From Candidatus Cloacimonadota bacterium (GTDB taxonomy: Bacteria > Muiribacteriota > UBA6191), in NCBI GenBank assembly GCA_019454875.1, contig JACFNL010000017.1:1-44814 (forward strand): a DNA stretch of 44,814 nt, given 5' to 3'. The first letter of the stretch is position 1, and every line of letters begins with the position of its first letter. The translations under genes and the position numbers were made by a program. This document shows, one piece after another, positions 36,701-44,487 of the stretch. Under the pieces are notes generated by a model. The model was not told the origin of the DNA. It worked only from the letters and a program-made list of their open reading frames with translations, and made no database searches.

Positions 36701-39360
36701 TTCTGGCCGAAAAAATTGCTTCCTACAGCCTGGATTCCCTGCAATTTGCTACCGATTCCGTGATTCACAGGACTCTTAAAGGAGGAGTGGTCTTTACAAC
36801 CAATGTCCTGGATGGAAGTATCTTAGAACAAAAAATTGCCACAGATACCCTGACCCGCAGAGTTTTTGCTCCCTCAAGCATAGAATCTTCGCACATCATT
36901 TCCCAATCCATTGATGCACCAGCCTTTGTTGCCAATGCCATTACCCAGGGTCGGCTGGAAAATACCCAGCTCCTTAAAGAACGGCATCTGGAACAAAACA
37001 CCATTCAATCCGCCAAAATTTCCGGAACCATTGCGGCCTCTGCTTTTCAGAGTCAGAGCCTTTCCGGTTCAGTGTTTCAAAACCAAAGCATCCCCCAGAA
37101 CAGAATCGTGGATTTTACAATCCCTGGAAATGCACTGATGGATTCTTCGATTACAACAGCCCAGTTTGCCAATAACACCCTTGGGGAAAATCACTTTGTG
37201 GATAAGGCGATTGAAACTGTGAGTATCGGGGATGCCCAGATTTTAAACCTGCATCTAAGCACTGGTATCATTCAGTCTGTTCATATTAAGGACGGGAGTT
37301 TAGGGCAACTGCAAATCATGACTCGCAGTCTGGAAACCACAAAGTTTGAGACTGGCGCACTACATTATGACAATATAGCCAACGGATCCATTCTCACCAC
37401 CAACATAGCCGATATGGGTATATCCGGGGATCGTTTCGCGGCTGGTTCTATAAGCTATCTCAAGGTTTCTACCCATGCTATTTATGGTCCTGAGTTAGCC
37501 CCTCGAAGTTTTAACGGAACCCTTTTGGCAAATGATGCCATCAACAGCACTCATATTGGTCCTCGATTTTATCTTGATGCCAGTGCAATTGCTTCTTCTG
37601 GTATTGAAACATCCATGTTAGCCAGTGATTCAATCCGCCCCTGGCATTTCCCCATCAATTCATTAACCACAGCTAAACTAGGAAGTATCTCCGCTTCTGC
37701 CTTTATGTCCCACAGCCTGGGTGCCTCCAAACTGGCAGCTAATGCGGTCACTGGTACCAAAATCATGACCGAGGTCCTTGGAGACAAGGACAGACCCATT
37801 TATTATGTTGGTTCTGACGGTCGGGTTCGGCATACATGGGAGAGGGATCCTGCTGCCACTACCTGGACAGTATCGGGCTCTCAGCCTGGTCAGGATCAGG
37901 GCCGATTAAGTATTAATCCAGCATCAAAAACTCATCTGGCCCGCTTTTTAAATGATTCAGAAAATAGCCTTCAGTCCGTAGCATTAAGTGATGGGAGCAC
38001 AGCCCTGATTCGGAAGTTCCCCTGGCCTCAGGCCAGATCAGGTCATTCCCTTCTCAGGCTTGGGGCTAATTATTATGTAATTGGTGGTTGGGACCCAACA
38101 AGCACTACCTGTTATTCCGATGTCTGGAGATCATCTGACGGAGAAGACTGGGAAAAAATTTACAATGGGGGATTTTTCCGTGATGGTGGCAATGGTGGTT
38201 TTTGTCTGCATGGTGCAGCTGGTGCTGTAATTAACAGTACCCTGATTCTTGTTGGTGGTTGTACTACCAATCAGGATGCTATGGGCTGTAATGCTTCCAA
38301 CCAGATTAATTATTCCTCAGATGGAATTACCTGGCAACACACTAATCTGGTTGCCGACGCTCCGGTTCACAAAGTTGCTTATGGATCGGTGGCCAACGAT
38401 GGAAGCCGGCTCCTGTATTTTGGTGGTGTCCGTCAAGGTGCTGTATCTAACCAAATGTATGTAAGTGACGGAACTGGTCTGGGTTGGTCGGTGCAGGTTC
38501 ACAATACGCCTTCATCCTATGCGGACGGTTTTACAATGCTTTTTAATCAGGAAAATTTGAACATGCAGAGTAAAAACTTTGCTCCTACATTTTCCGCCAT
38601 GGGAGGCGTAACTTATGCTGACACCAGATTTCCTGGAGATGGCAGCTCCGAACTTGTTATTTCTCCTGGAACTTATCTACAGTCCAATGCTCATGCAGAC
38701 TGGGGTTTTAACTTCGGCCATTTCACCTGGGAAGCCTGGATTAAGCCTAGTAGTATTACTGGGTCTCAAAGGATTTTCAGCATAAGGCAGACTGCACCAA
38801 CAGAGGAGGATTTTGTGGTCTTCGGTTTGCAGAATGCAAACCCCGTATTTTACTCTAATCCTCTGCTTTTAACCACGGATCTCACCGTAGCATTAGGTGT
38901 ATGGCAACATCTGGCCGTAACTAAATCAGGCAGTACCATTCGTGTTTTCCTGAACGGAACTAAGGCTTCCTTTGATTTGGACCTTGCTTCAAATCCCATG
39001 AAAAATCTCACCACACAACCTTTTACCATCGGTGCTGGCAGTTTTGGCTTGCAGCCATATTCTGGCTCTATCGATTCTATCAGAATGATAAAAACTCCAC
39101 TGTACATATCTGACTTCACTCATCCTAATTGGCTGGACGGTGGAGTAGGGGGCCCGCAACTACCTGCCCTGATGCAACCCACCCTTGATTTTGCCAACGG
39201 ATATTTTGTAGTTGCTGGAGGAGCTGACGCAAGTCTTGTTGCTACATCTGCCATCTGGTTTGCATCAGCATCCGACCCTCTACGCTGGTTTCGGGCTGCC
39301 AGAACCTTACCTTCTGCTTTTTATGGGGCTGCCAGTTATGTGAATGCCAATATAATCTAG
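30739..39360 (+). CDS. Giant secreted repeat protein, N-terminal 2,873 codons, ended by an in-frame TAG
   Basis: The ATG at 30739 starts a signal peptide, MQIKHILLLGLVWAFFGVTA with a PVWADR cleavage region; an in-frame ATG at 30643 would give no signal peptide and lies in the preceding terminator. Residues 35-100 (ALTFQGFLVNANGVPYGTTE, then LWQSLPKQVEVREGLFSVRL) are the module common at the start of large bacterial surface proteins. A long beta-rich region follows. From about 1336 to 2345 come some 100 decapeptide repeats. Then come kelch-like segments (SGHSLLRLGANYYVIGGWDP, YSDVWRSSDGEDWEKIYNGG) and a LamG-like jelly roll (FGHFTWEAWIKPSSITGSQR, WQHLAVTKSGSTIRVFLNGT). The frame ends in the kelch part at ASYVNANII. 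The next codons continue the same frame at 39361. Exported surface or filament protein; exact function unknown. Confidence 0.85.
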   Translation: MQIKHILLLGLVWAFFGVTAPVWADRPPLSGKALTFQGFLVNANGVPYGTTEPEVFYMRFSITSSEGGGSLLWQSLPKQVEVREGLFSVRLGQFTADEQPIDESIFTGNDAGPARRHLMMEVSTGGTDGPWFGFFRKDLNPSLNDETKVESHIPIPAMPFTVSALRIQGPDIKEGSLRIVANPEDLSGTQPDLFLQTAQPLHGISIFQNENIGMVIINPATTASLHPMALKLMGKSSVQGGLYLDGNESSITIKGDLKNTAVEAGKLYLSQSTPDANSLPAIETGKIHAAAYESPVSRDYGINLTGTTTLRELIIQDTRRQGQSNLNIQSSNRAVIRIDNGDFTLSPSSILNVSSLNFGEQLIRMGAGSKGIEAMGFYDREQLSPSSSWPYQMIPHGLSIMNTLTLGGQYALDYSYLRILIGQTDVFGNTSRAGNALVPGTLDQPLHRHDLRAGSDPDALVDKLNEATDPRIIRRRISDEVAWLYEPNNFLHDNYFNFTDGLGTPGLLTAGGLTARFETLNTFLRSDFSGMYLGAKASGIKDFYFYECSDMNNCPHPAASVPYLDLRFNQANFSEHVTVEGMADILGDFYLNSTYDAPTFTNHLIYGINPALFTDTNPMMHAALGTINIAQSLVLNLAPVLNSRLDIGDILIADRLLDSRNPTQYHLDPNMTSRIFSLVVDQNVKVNQSLEGWFLNSVPRINVFDSAQFSGVVTASIFKDVVNPSVFFIDPDGSIDKTSLRRLTLTSDLYLEQQASVGGDFLSTADLNSQMDLIIQTGGFVSDRDIYLNRFRDSNNLAFFTDLNNQTILSSLENIGSVTGQSLDSYGSTNLLSMASNLQSQTLMGMGTMSAIRFVDLDDSLFYMDANSASRVQSMVVHVFSGADAIVRTSAYFLMPTTVSGNVTISQTLSLGADIIQSGSIMVTNASTIEFRVLGSGDIVAARRLELTSGFLASSPDAVFVIRDGLNQYSTTDSNYLSHSIFHNDVYFLQTSLALGSSREAVLTSEGRFITEGRVRSGSELRVGWNGLESSLFTSNAVLFLNSNQNSLVLSNEQSLNHLNLDARDIRVSRVLTGTNDLYTPIAYSDSSQFYLDPGSVSSIQSLTVSSRGSTGGYLILSAPLHFVRMQDRDNMTLALDPSAATTVTSLIFRSASLDSILTQSATQDETVFRIRDDAGNRIFELDNQLFWLGADGHMHTSGSLRSDGLALIKSDAGLIFSTATDSIYLTSQVLYLLAGKNGQYADSLHQHSEFYGIPLTSFMRRDINNLISGKQTLTASGLGLYLQPETVNSNLLFRQLNVASDTTLSMFADGQISASVLEGDGKLLTGISGTAIRINSISNEDLATNTIGSAKIADNAISGDRLKSFTLSETHMIPSTITSREIAMDAILSRHFISQSLLEPNFATGAIRGSHFEKAVIDNTLIAGNTLNDSRFVTQAVTEGHIQNDTITSAQLANDSIRIQHLTDNSINSSVIVSESLIDEDLAFASIGLSEIASLSINSYIVRDQNLIRSKIADSAIDSSRILSRTLLSETFEDQSITREKILSQTITSREIADLSLTNDNFQNQAITTSKIADSAIRSRHITDSAIETSQILNDSIRTRNFVLNTIGSSEILNLSLMNEDFIDDTLNPSHIQIESIEARHVRTKAVTAVKITPSGIDNRYFQPYTFQGDRIQNGAINQSHLQANSVLHHHIVSQTIQAQDVANSVVHGEKIQDLGILRTNLQTEGIGLHNVALDNILARHFVAGSLSSVHILTGSITTDRIADLSINSDKIIDLSLASDLFSDNSAIASKFAANSIGTVQVSDASLIISNFAQNLVTSGKIKDLSLETANFLELSIQGEDIANRQLIGSQVSSQAVTEIKIATQVFLSRHFSPLVLSQSDYALSTFVNSAFADGSIAGYNIETSEIAANVIENGSILRRSLSGTFVSTRTLAALTISSDAVIPFALTSRVIGDHQLVNSNFVPDSISRRALGTGSIEGDLITSFSVLAEKIASYSLDSLQFATDSVIHRTLKGGVVFTTNVLDGSILEQKIATDTLTRRVFAPSSIESSHIISQSIDAPAFVANAITQGRLENTQLLKERHLEQNTIQSAKISGTIAASAFQSQSLSGSVFQNQSIPQNRIVDFTIPGNALMDSSITTAQFANNTLGENHFVDKAIETVSIGDAQILNLHLSTGIIQSVHIKDGSLGQLQIMTRSLETTKFETGALHYDNIANGSILTTNIADMGISGDRFAAGSISYLKVSTHAIYGPELAPRSFNGTLLANDAINSTHIGPRFYLDASAIASSGIETSMLASDSIRPWHFPINSLTTAKLGSISASAFMSHSLGASKLAANAVTGTKIMTEVLGDKDRPIYYVGSDGRVRHTWERDPAATTWTVSGSQPGQDQGRLSINPASKTHLARFLNDSENSLQSVALSDGSTALIRKFPWPQARSGHSLLRLGANYYVIGGWDPTSTTCYSDVWRSSDGEDWEKIYNGGFFRDGGNGGFCLHGAAGAVINSTLILVGGCTTNQDAMGCNASNQINYSSDGITWQHTNLVADAPVHKVAYGSVANDGSRLLYFGGVRQGAVSNQMYVSDGTGLGWSVQVHNTPSSYADGFTMLFNQENLNMQSKNFAPTFSAMGGVTYADTRFPGDGSSELVISPGTYLQSNAHADWGFNFGHFTWEAWIKPSSITGSQRIFSIRQTAPTEEDFVVFGLQNANPVFYSNPLLLTTDLTVALGVWQHLAVTKSGSTIRVFLNGTKASFDLDLASNPMKNLTTQPFTIGAGSFGLQPYSGSIDSIRMIKTPLYISDFTHPNWLDGGVGGPQLPALMQPTLDFANGYFVVAGGADASLVATSAIWFASASDPLRWFRAARTLPSAFYGAASYVNANII
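34747..37775 (+). repeat. Decapeptide repeat array 1 (about 100 units)
   Basis: The coding sequence reads as degenerate units of ten residues, for example NQAITTSKIA, DSAIRSRHIT, DSAIETSQIL, NDSIRTRNFV, with the pattern [DN]-x-[AS]-[IL]-x-[ST]-x-x-[IFL]-x. The 30-base period varies at DNA level, so the array is old and not a recent amplification. Such repeats are known from the fibrous stalks of bacterial and phage adhesins and probably form a beta-helix or a trimeric rod. Confidence 0.8.
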
Positions 39361-39363
39361 TCC

Positions 39364-42300
39364 ATGTTTGGTGCGGGCTATGCCAACAATACTATTGCCC
39401 TGCCCCCACCACATTTTGCATCCTTTACGGTTAGTCCTACGACAGGATTTAACAGACACTCCCATGCAGTGCATTTTAACGGAACAACAGTTAGTGTCTT
39501 TGGGGGTAGTGAAAATGGGACTGTGACCGCTACATCATCCTACAGCAATGATATGCTCACCTGGACGGATAAACACCCGATTTCCCGTATCAGCTCCTTA
39601 ATGTGGACTAATGAAGGTCCCAATGAGTTTACCTTTTTAGCCCAAAGAGGAAACCAGACTCAGAAGTACACTTATAACGGCACAACCAGTAGAGCAACCC
39701 ATGCCATAGCCTTAAATGAGTTTCATCGACTTGATGCCACAAATTTTGTGGCCGTTACGACTGGGAAACAGATCATTTATGCAAACAATGAAACCTTTAC
39801 CGGTTCCACAGCGGTATCCCCTCCAAACACTTACTCTAATCCTCGATTTCATCCAGCCGGAAGTTATATCTATGCTATTCGGGAACTTGGAGCCGGTAAT
39901 CACAGACTGGTACGATTTCAAAAAACGGGAGTAACCTTTGGCCCCGAGGAAAATCTGAACCCCGGTTTTGCTCCTGATAGTTCAATTACGATTTCTGGAT
40001 TTGAGTTTGAAGAAACCGGACAATTTATCTATTTGAATTCTAACCTGTCTGGTAGTAGCCATCTGCACCGGATTTCTGAGGCGGGCACTGGCCTAACCAC
40101 ACTTTTGGCAACAAACCAGCCCGGAGTTATTGTCAGAGATGGACAGGCTTACAATCCCTTTATTCCGGCCAATACTATTACTAGTGCCAGCATAATGGAT
40201 TCCAGTCTGACCTCGGCAAATCTGTCAGCAAAAACCCTGGTGAGCGTGGACTTTGCCGCCGGGGGTATCACAACGGATTCAATCCCTGCTGGCACCCTTT
40301 TAGATTATCACTTGGGCACTGGCAGCTTGACCCGCTTAAAATGGGAAACTCAGAGTATCCCACTGAGCAAGTTTGCAGCCAATTCCTTCACTCAGGAAAA
40401 AATTGCCGAGGAAACCTTAAGTAATCGGGTGTTGGCTGACTCTACCCTTACTGGCGCGATTATTGCCCCCGAAACATTCAGTAATGGGCAAATTACAGCC
40501 CAAACCATTGGCATTGACAAATTAAAATCAGCAACTTTTCCGGCCTCTGTACTTTCCCAGATTACAAGCGAAGATATCGTAGATCTGACCTTGGATTCTG
40601 TCCTGTTTAATAATTTGAACTCGGCCTCGATTGCACAGGAAAGCTTAAACCAGAGAAAGTACCGCACGGGAATTTTTGAAGGAGAGAACATTCTGGACGG
40701 CTCAGTTCAGGCGGCACAGGTTTTAAGCGCATCCCTTCATGGGATCAAACTTGTCACAAATCTGTGGCAAGGTGCTCTGATTTCAAATAATGCCATATTA
40801 CCTGAAAAGGTTCGGGACAATTCCCTTCTGAGTGTTAATTTGGCCAGTAGCTCAGTAAACACAGGAAATCTGAGTGATGCCAATATTTTGAGTCAGCATC
40901 TGATGGATGATGCACTTGAATCTGATAATCTCCCATCTGATGTAGTGAATGCCCGGACTCTGGCCCCTGCATCCATTACCTCCAGTGCTTTAGGTAACAA
41001 TGCCATCCAGGCCTCGCAGTTTACAGCCAGAATTGTAACTGGTGGTAATGTGAATACAGCCACAATCCCCGGTACAAAACTGGCTGCAGCCAGCCTGCGA
41101 ACCACTCATGTGGACGGGTTTTCTCTTGCTGACTCAGATAAAATTCAGGCTGGCTCTTTATCATCAAGAGTTATGGCCATAGCAACTATCCCCTTTGCCA
41201 AGCTGCAAAGCCCGCCAGGTGCAACCCAACTGCGCACAGCCGCATTTGAAGCCATTGGGGTCAGTTCGATTGACAGTAACAAACTAGGGGCACAAGCCCT
41301 GGAAGACTATCACTTCCAGCCTCAGGTACTGACTACATCCAAATTCGCAAACAATGCCGTAACATCAGGAAAAATTCTGAATGACAGTCTGAGTACCAGA
41401 CACTTTGCCAATAATGCCTTCACCAGCAGTAATTTTGCCGCCAATAGCGTTACCGGTGGCAATATCGCCAATGCCATTATAAACGATACATTTTTTGTAA
41501 ACGGAGTCATTGAAGCCACCAGGTTTCTTGATAATTCTATTCGTGAGCTAAGCATAGAAACCCATTCCCTCTTAGGAGATAGAATTGCTAATCTGAATAT
41601 TACCTCCCAAAAAATTGCTCCCCTCACTCTGGTTACTGAGGATTTTGCCAATAATAGTGTTACAGGTGATAAAATCCAGTTATCCACCATTGGCGGGACC
41701 GCCATTCTGGCCCAAACCTTGACAGCCGATAAAATTGTAAACAACTCTCTAGCTGCTGCACGGTTTGCTGGCCTGACCAATGCCGATTTTTCTGGACTTA
41801 CAGCCGCAGATCTTACAGATAACAGTTTTTCTGGTTCTGTTTTTCGTGCAAGTGGTATAGATGGAGACCGGTTTGATATGGGAACCATTACTCGTGATAA
41901 GCTGGCCAATGGAGCAATTCAAACCCAGAATATTGAAAATATTGCTGGGGGAAAAATTGCTGATGGCAGTGTGACACCGGCTAAAATCTCCTCTATTTCT
42001 CCAATTCATGGTTCTAAGATCAGTGGTATGACTCTAGCTTCCTTTGCCGATGGAACCATTCAGGGAGACAGAATTACCTTAGGAACCTTGGGTAGCGGCA
42101 AATTTTCCGATAATGCAGTGCAAACAGCAGATCTGGCTGATAATGTCGATTTGACCAATAAAATATCTGGTTCCGTTTTAAGAAATAGCAGATTTGTTGA
42201 TGGTTCTATCAACGACTCACATTTAAATCAGGTCATTGATGCCACCTACACTGACAAGATCGCAGGTACCAGTGTTACTACTCAGGCCCTGGTTGCCTCA

Positions 42301-44484
42301 CCTAATTTTGGCTCCGCTAAAATTCTGGATGGAAATCTAAGTGGCACCAAACTCGCAGATGGGATTATCTCCGTTTTTGCAGCAAATGCCGTAACAGCTG
42401 GGAAATTTAATGGTTCCGCCACTGGAGCTGCCACCGCAAAAATTCAGGCTGGGGCTGTATATGGATATCATATAGAAAATCGAGCCATTACCGAGGTCAA
42501 GCTCACTGGCACTTTAGATTCATCACATATCCCAACTGGAGGATTAAGCGGTACAGACTTTGTGAATGCAACCCTTAATAATGCTAGATTCACTAACAAT
42601 ACAATCCCCTCCAACCGCCTAAAAAATCAGGTCATTCTAAACGATGCTGGTTTTTTCTCCACCATTTCTGTATCCCAGTTTGAGGCACTGTCCCCAGCCC
42701 AGATAGCCAACGGAATTTTTGGAGCTTCCGATTTAGGAGTTGGACTTACATCCGCCAAGATTTCCAACTTAAGCTCGGCAAACTTTCTAAATAATGCTGA
42801 TGCCAACTACCTTATCGCTGATTACGGAATAACAAACTCCGATCTACACTCTGATGGCCCAGTGGTGACTAATGCTGCTTACATCAACAATGTGATTCGC
42901 AATTCCAATATTGCTCTTGGAGTTGTCACTGCCGGAAATATTGCCACCAATGCCTTCACAAATTCCAAGTTTCAGACAGGAACAGTCCTCTCCACACACT
43001 TTAGCAGTCTTGGCGATGACAGTACCGACCCAACTGTGAATCAGGTTATTGATCCTGCTAAGGGGCATACTCACTCAGCCTACCTGTTCAAACGCGATCA
43101 GACTCTATATACAGGTGGGTATACCCTGCTGCAAAATGGTAATTTTGGCAGGGCCAATTTTGCCTACAAAGTCCATAATACTCCCGCTAGTTTTCAAGCA
43201 GCCCAAACCACCTGCAGAAATGAAAATGCTACAGTCTGTAGTTTGACCCAGCTTGCCAGTATGTGTGATGCGGGTCAAAGACCCACCGCGTTTTCAGGAA
43301 CCCCTCTGATCCGGGAGGAATCTGGCAATGATGGAGGGGATTGGAAAACAACTTACATGGCTATCCCCAGAGTTCAATTTCAAGCGGACTGTACGAGCCT
43401 GGCATCTTTTGAAACCAGTACCACATCAGGGGGAATGTTGGAGCCCTTGAAAATTAGTGAACATGCGGCAAATGGAATCCACGATGCTAAATTTCATGAT
43501 GGCAAATGGCTCTACAGTATAGATAAACATATTTATGCCGGTACAAACCCCTCAGGTATTATCCCCAATGGAGCCTCCGATATTAGTGATGGGGATATGG
43601 GAGCTACAAATAAAATGGTTTTTTCTAAGAACTCTGGAGCCCTCTGGAGTTTTCAGACAAAAAATGGTGGTAGATTTTTACAATACTCTGGGGGAAATTT
43701 TACGGTCACAGGGAAAACTAACCATAATGTTTTTGGAATGGATTTTTTTGCAAACTCAGATCTTTTTGTCTCTATCTATCAGTTTAATAGTGGGAATTAT
43801 TATGCTGGTTTTAATGATGCTAACGGAGATGAGTATAACTACACGGGAACAGCCGAAAGACCAAGAAGGCCGATTTCAGTGCAAACCAGGGCATTTTTTA
43901 GTGGGCAAACCAGGCCTTATGCATTCTTTGTTTTACAATACGATACTGACAATGCCAATACATACCTAAATCATTTTATTGCCAGGACAAACGGGTCAGG
44001 TGCTGATATCAGCAGCACAAGAATGCTTGATTTTGGGGCAAGTGGGGAGGATTACGGTAAAGACCTAATATGTCCAGGAGTACAAAATTGTTATGTGGTT
44101 GTTAAGACTGGTTCTGTCTTCCGTGTATCATTCAATAGTACCTATGATCCAGGTACTCTTAACTCTAGCAATTGGGGTTCGTTTGGAAGTGATAAAATCG
44201 TCAAGGCTCACTGGCACGGCACGACTAACAAGCGGATATATTTCGTTTCCGACACTGGAAAACTCTTTATACAGAGAGTAAACACAAATGGAAGCCCCAC
44301 AGGAGGTATGACTGTACACAGGATCAACAAACCAGATGGTTTAACCTTCACTACAGAAAACACCAACATCTATGTCCCCAAAGATGACATGAGTCAAGTC
44401 ATAGTAAGCGGTGGGAATAAACATGTTTTTATATTAAATCAACAAAACTCCAACTTCGCCTGCTGCCGTCAAAGTTTAAGATAA
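39364..44484 (+). CDS. C-terminal 1,706 codons of the giant secreted protein, downstream of the TAG
   Basis: Same frame as 30739-39360, separated only by TAG (39358-39360) and TCC. The ATG at 39364 has no ribosome binding site and no signal peptide, so it is unlikely to be an independent start. The sequence opens mid-domain with kelch-like segments (FNRHSHAVHFNGTTVSVFGG, YSNDMLTWTDKHPIS), continues with beta-propeller-like repeats to about 40170, then 95 or so decapeptide units to about 43020, then GHTHSAYLFKRDQTLYTGGY and a C-terminal domain. That domain has a Cys pattern, AQTTCRNENATVCSLTQLAS followed by MCDAG, like the 'C ... VCT-x-x-x-W/L ... C' of C-type-lectin-like folds in predatory and gliding bacteria. 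It ends FACCRQSLR. Expression needs readthrough or a revertant; otherwise this half is dead. Confidence 0.75.
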   Translation: MFGAGYANNTIALPPPHFASFTVSPTTGFNRHSHAVHFNGTTVSVFGGSENGTVTATSSYSNDMLTWTDKHPISRISSLMWTNEGPNEFTFLAQRGNQTQKYTYNGTTSRATHAIALNEFHRLDATNFVAVTTGKQIIYANNETFTGSTAVSPPNTYSNPRFHPAGSYIYAIRELGAGNHRLVRFQKTGVTFGPEENLNPGFAPDSSITISGFEFEETGQFIYLNSNLSGSSHLHRISEAGTGLTTLLATNQPGVIVRDGQAYNPFIPANTITSASIMDSSLTSANLSAKTLVSVDFAAGGITTDSIPAGTLLDYHLGTGSLTRLKWETQSIPLSKFAANSFTQEKIAEETLSNRVLADSTLTGAIIAPETFSNGQITAQTIGIDKLKSATFPASVLSQITSEDIVDLTLDSVLFNNLNSASIAQESLNQRKYRTGIFEGENILDGSVQAAQVLSASLHGIKLVTNLWQGALISNNAILPEKVRDNSLLSVNLASSSVNTGNLSDANILSQHLMDDALESDNLPSDVVNARTLAPASITSSALGNNAIQASQFTARIVTGGNVNTATIPGTKLAAASLRTTHVDGFSLADSDKIQAGSLSSRVMAIATIPFAKLQSPPGATQLRTAAFEAIGVSSIDSNKLGAQALEDYHFQPQVLTTSKFANNAVTSGKILNDSLSTRHFANNAFTSSNFAANSVTGGNIANAIINDTFFVNGVIEATRFLDNSIRELSIETHSLLGDRIANLNITSQKIAPLTLVTEDFANNSVTGDKIQLSTIGGTAILAQTLTADKIVNNSLAAARFAGLTNADFSGLTAADLTDNSFSGSVFRASGIDGDRFDMGTITRDKLANGAIQTQNIENIAGGKIADGSVTPAKISSISPIHGSKISGMTLASFADGTIQGDRITLGTLGSGKFSDNAVQTADLADNVDLTNKISGSVLRNSRFVDGSINDSHLNQVIDATYTDKIAGTSVTTQALVASPNFGSAKILDGNLSGTKLADGIISVFAANAVTAGKFNGSATGAATAKIQAGAVYGYHIENRAITEVKLTGTLDSSHIPTGGLSGTDFVNATLNNARFTNNTIPSNRLKNQVILNDAGFFSTISVSQFEALSPAQIANGIFGASDLGVGLTSAKISNLSSANFLNNADANYLIADYGITNSDLHSDGPVVTNAAYINNVIRNSNIALGVVTAGNIATNAFTNSKFQTGTVLSTHFSSLGDDSTDPTVNQVIDPAKGHTHSAYLFKRDQTLYTGGYTLLQNGNFGRANFAYKVHNTPASFQAAQTTCRNENATVCSLTQLASMCDAGQRPTAFSGTPLIREESGNDGGDWKTTYMAIPRVQFQADCTSLASFETSTTSGGMLEPLKISEHAANGIHDAKFHDGKWLYSIDKHIYAGTNPSGIIPNGASDISDGDMGATNKMVFSKNSGALWSFQTKNGGRFLQYSGGNFTVTGKTNHNVFGMDFFANSDLFVSIYQFNSGNYYAGFNDANGDEYNYTGTAERPRRPISVQTRAFFSGQTRPYAFFVLQYDTDNANTYLNHFIARTNGSGADISSTRMLDFGASGEDYGKDLICPGVQNCYVVVKTGSVFRVSFNSTYDPGTLNSSNWGSFGSDKIVKAHWHGTTNKRIYFVSDTGKLFIQRVNTNGSPTGGMTVHRINKPDGLTFTTENTNIYVPKDDMSQVIVSGGNKHVFILNQQNSNFACCRQSLR
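40171..43020 (+). repeat. Decapeptide repeat array 2 (about 95 units)
   Basis: Same decapeptide type as array 1, for example NNAVTSGKIL, NDSLSTRHFA, NNAFTSSNFA, ANSVTGGNIA. Units favour Asn/Asp-x-Ala/Ser-Val/Ile at the start and Lys-Ile/Phe-Ala at the end. It is separated from array 1 by the kelch/LamG-like segment, so the protein has two rod segments with a globular insertion between them. Confidence 0.8.
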
Positions 44485-44487
44485 AAA

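Noticed and set aside
39358..39360. Genome-wide reassignment of TAG to an amino acid
   Set aside because: infC ends with TAG in frame with the rpmI ATG, and rpmI also ends with TAG at its normal length. Reading through would fuse IF-3 to bL35, so TAG is a stop here.
34747..43020. CRISPR or satellite array from the regular 30-base periodicity
   Set aside because: The units are coding, degenerate at DNA level, contiguous without spacers and keep one open frame; they are protein repeats.
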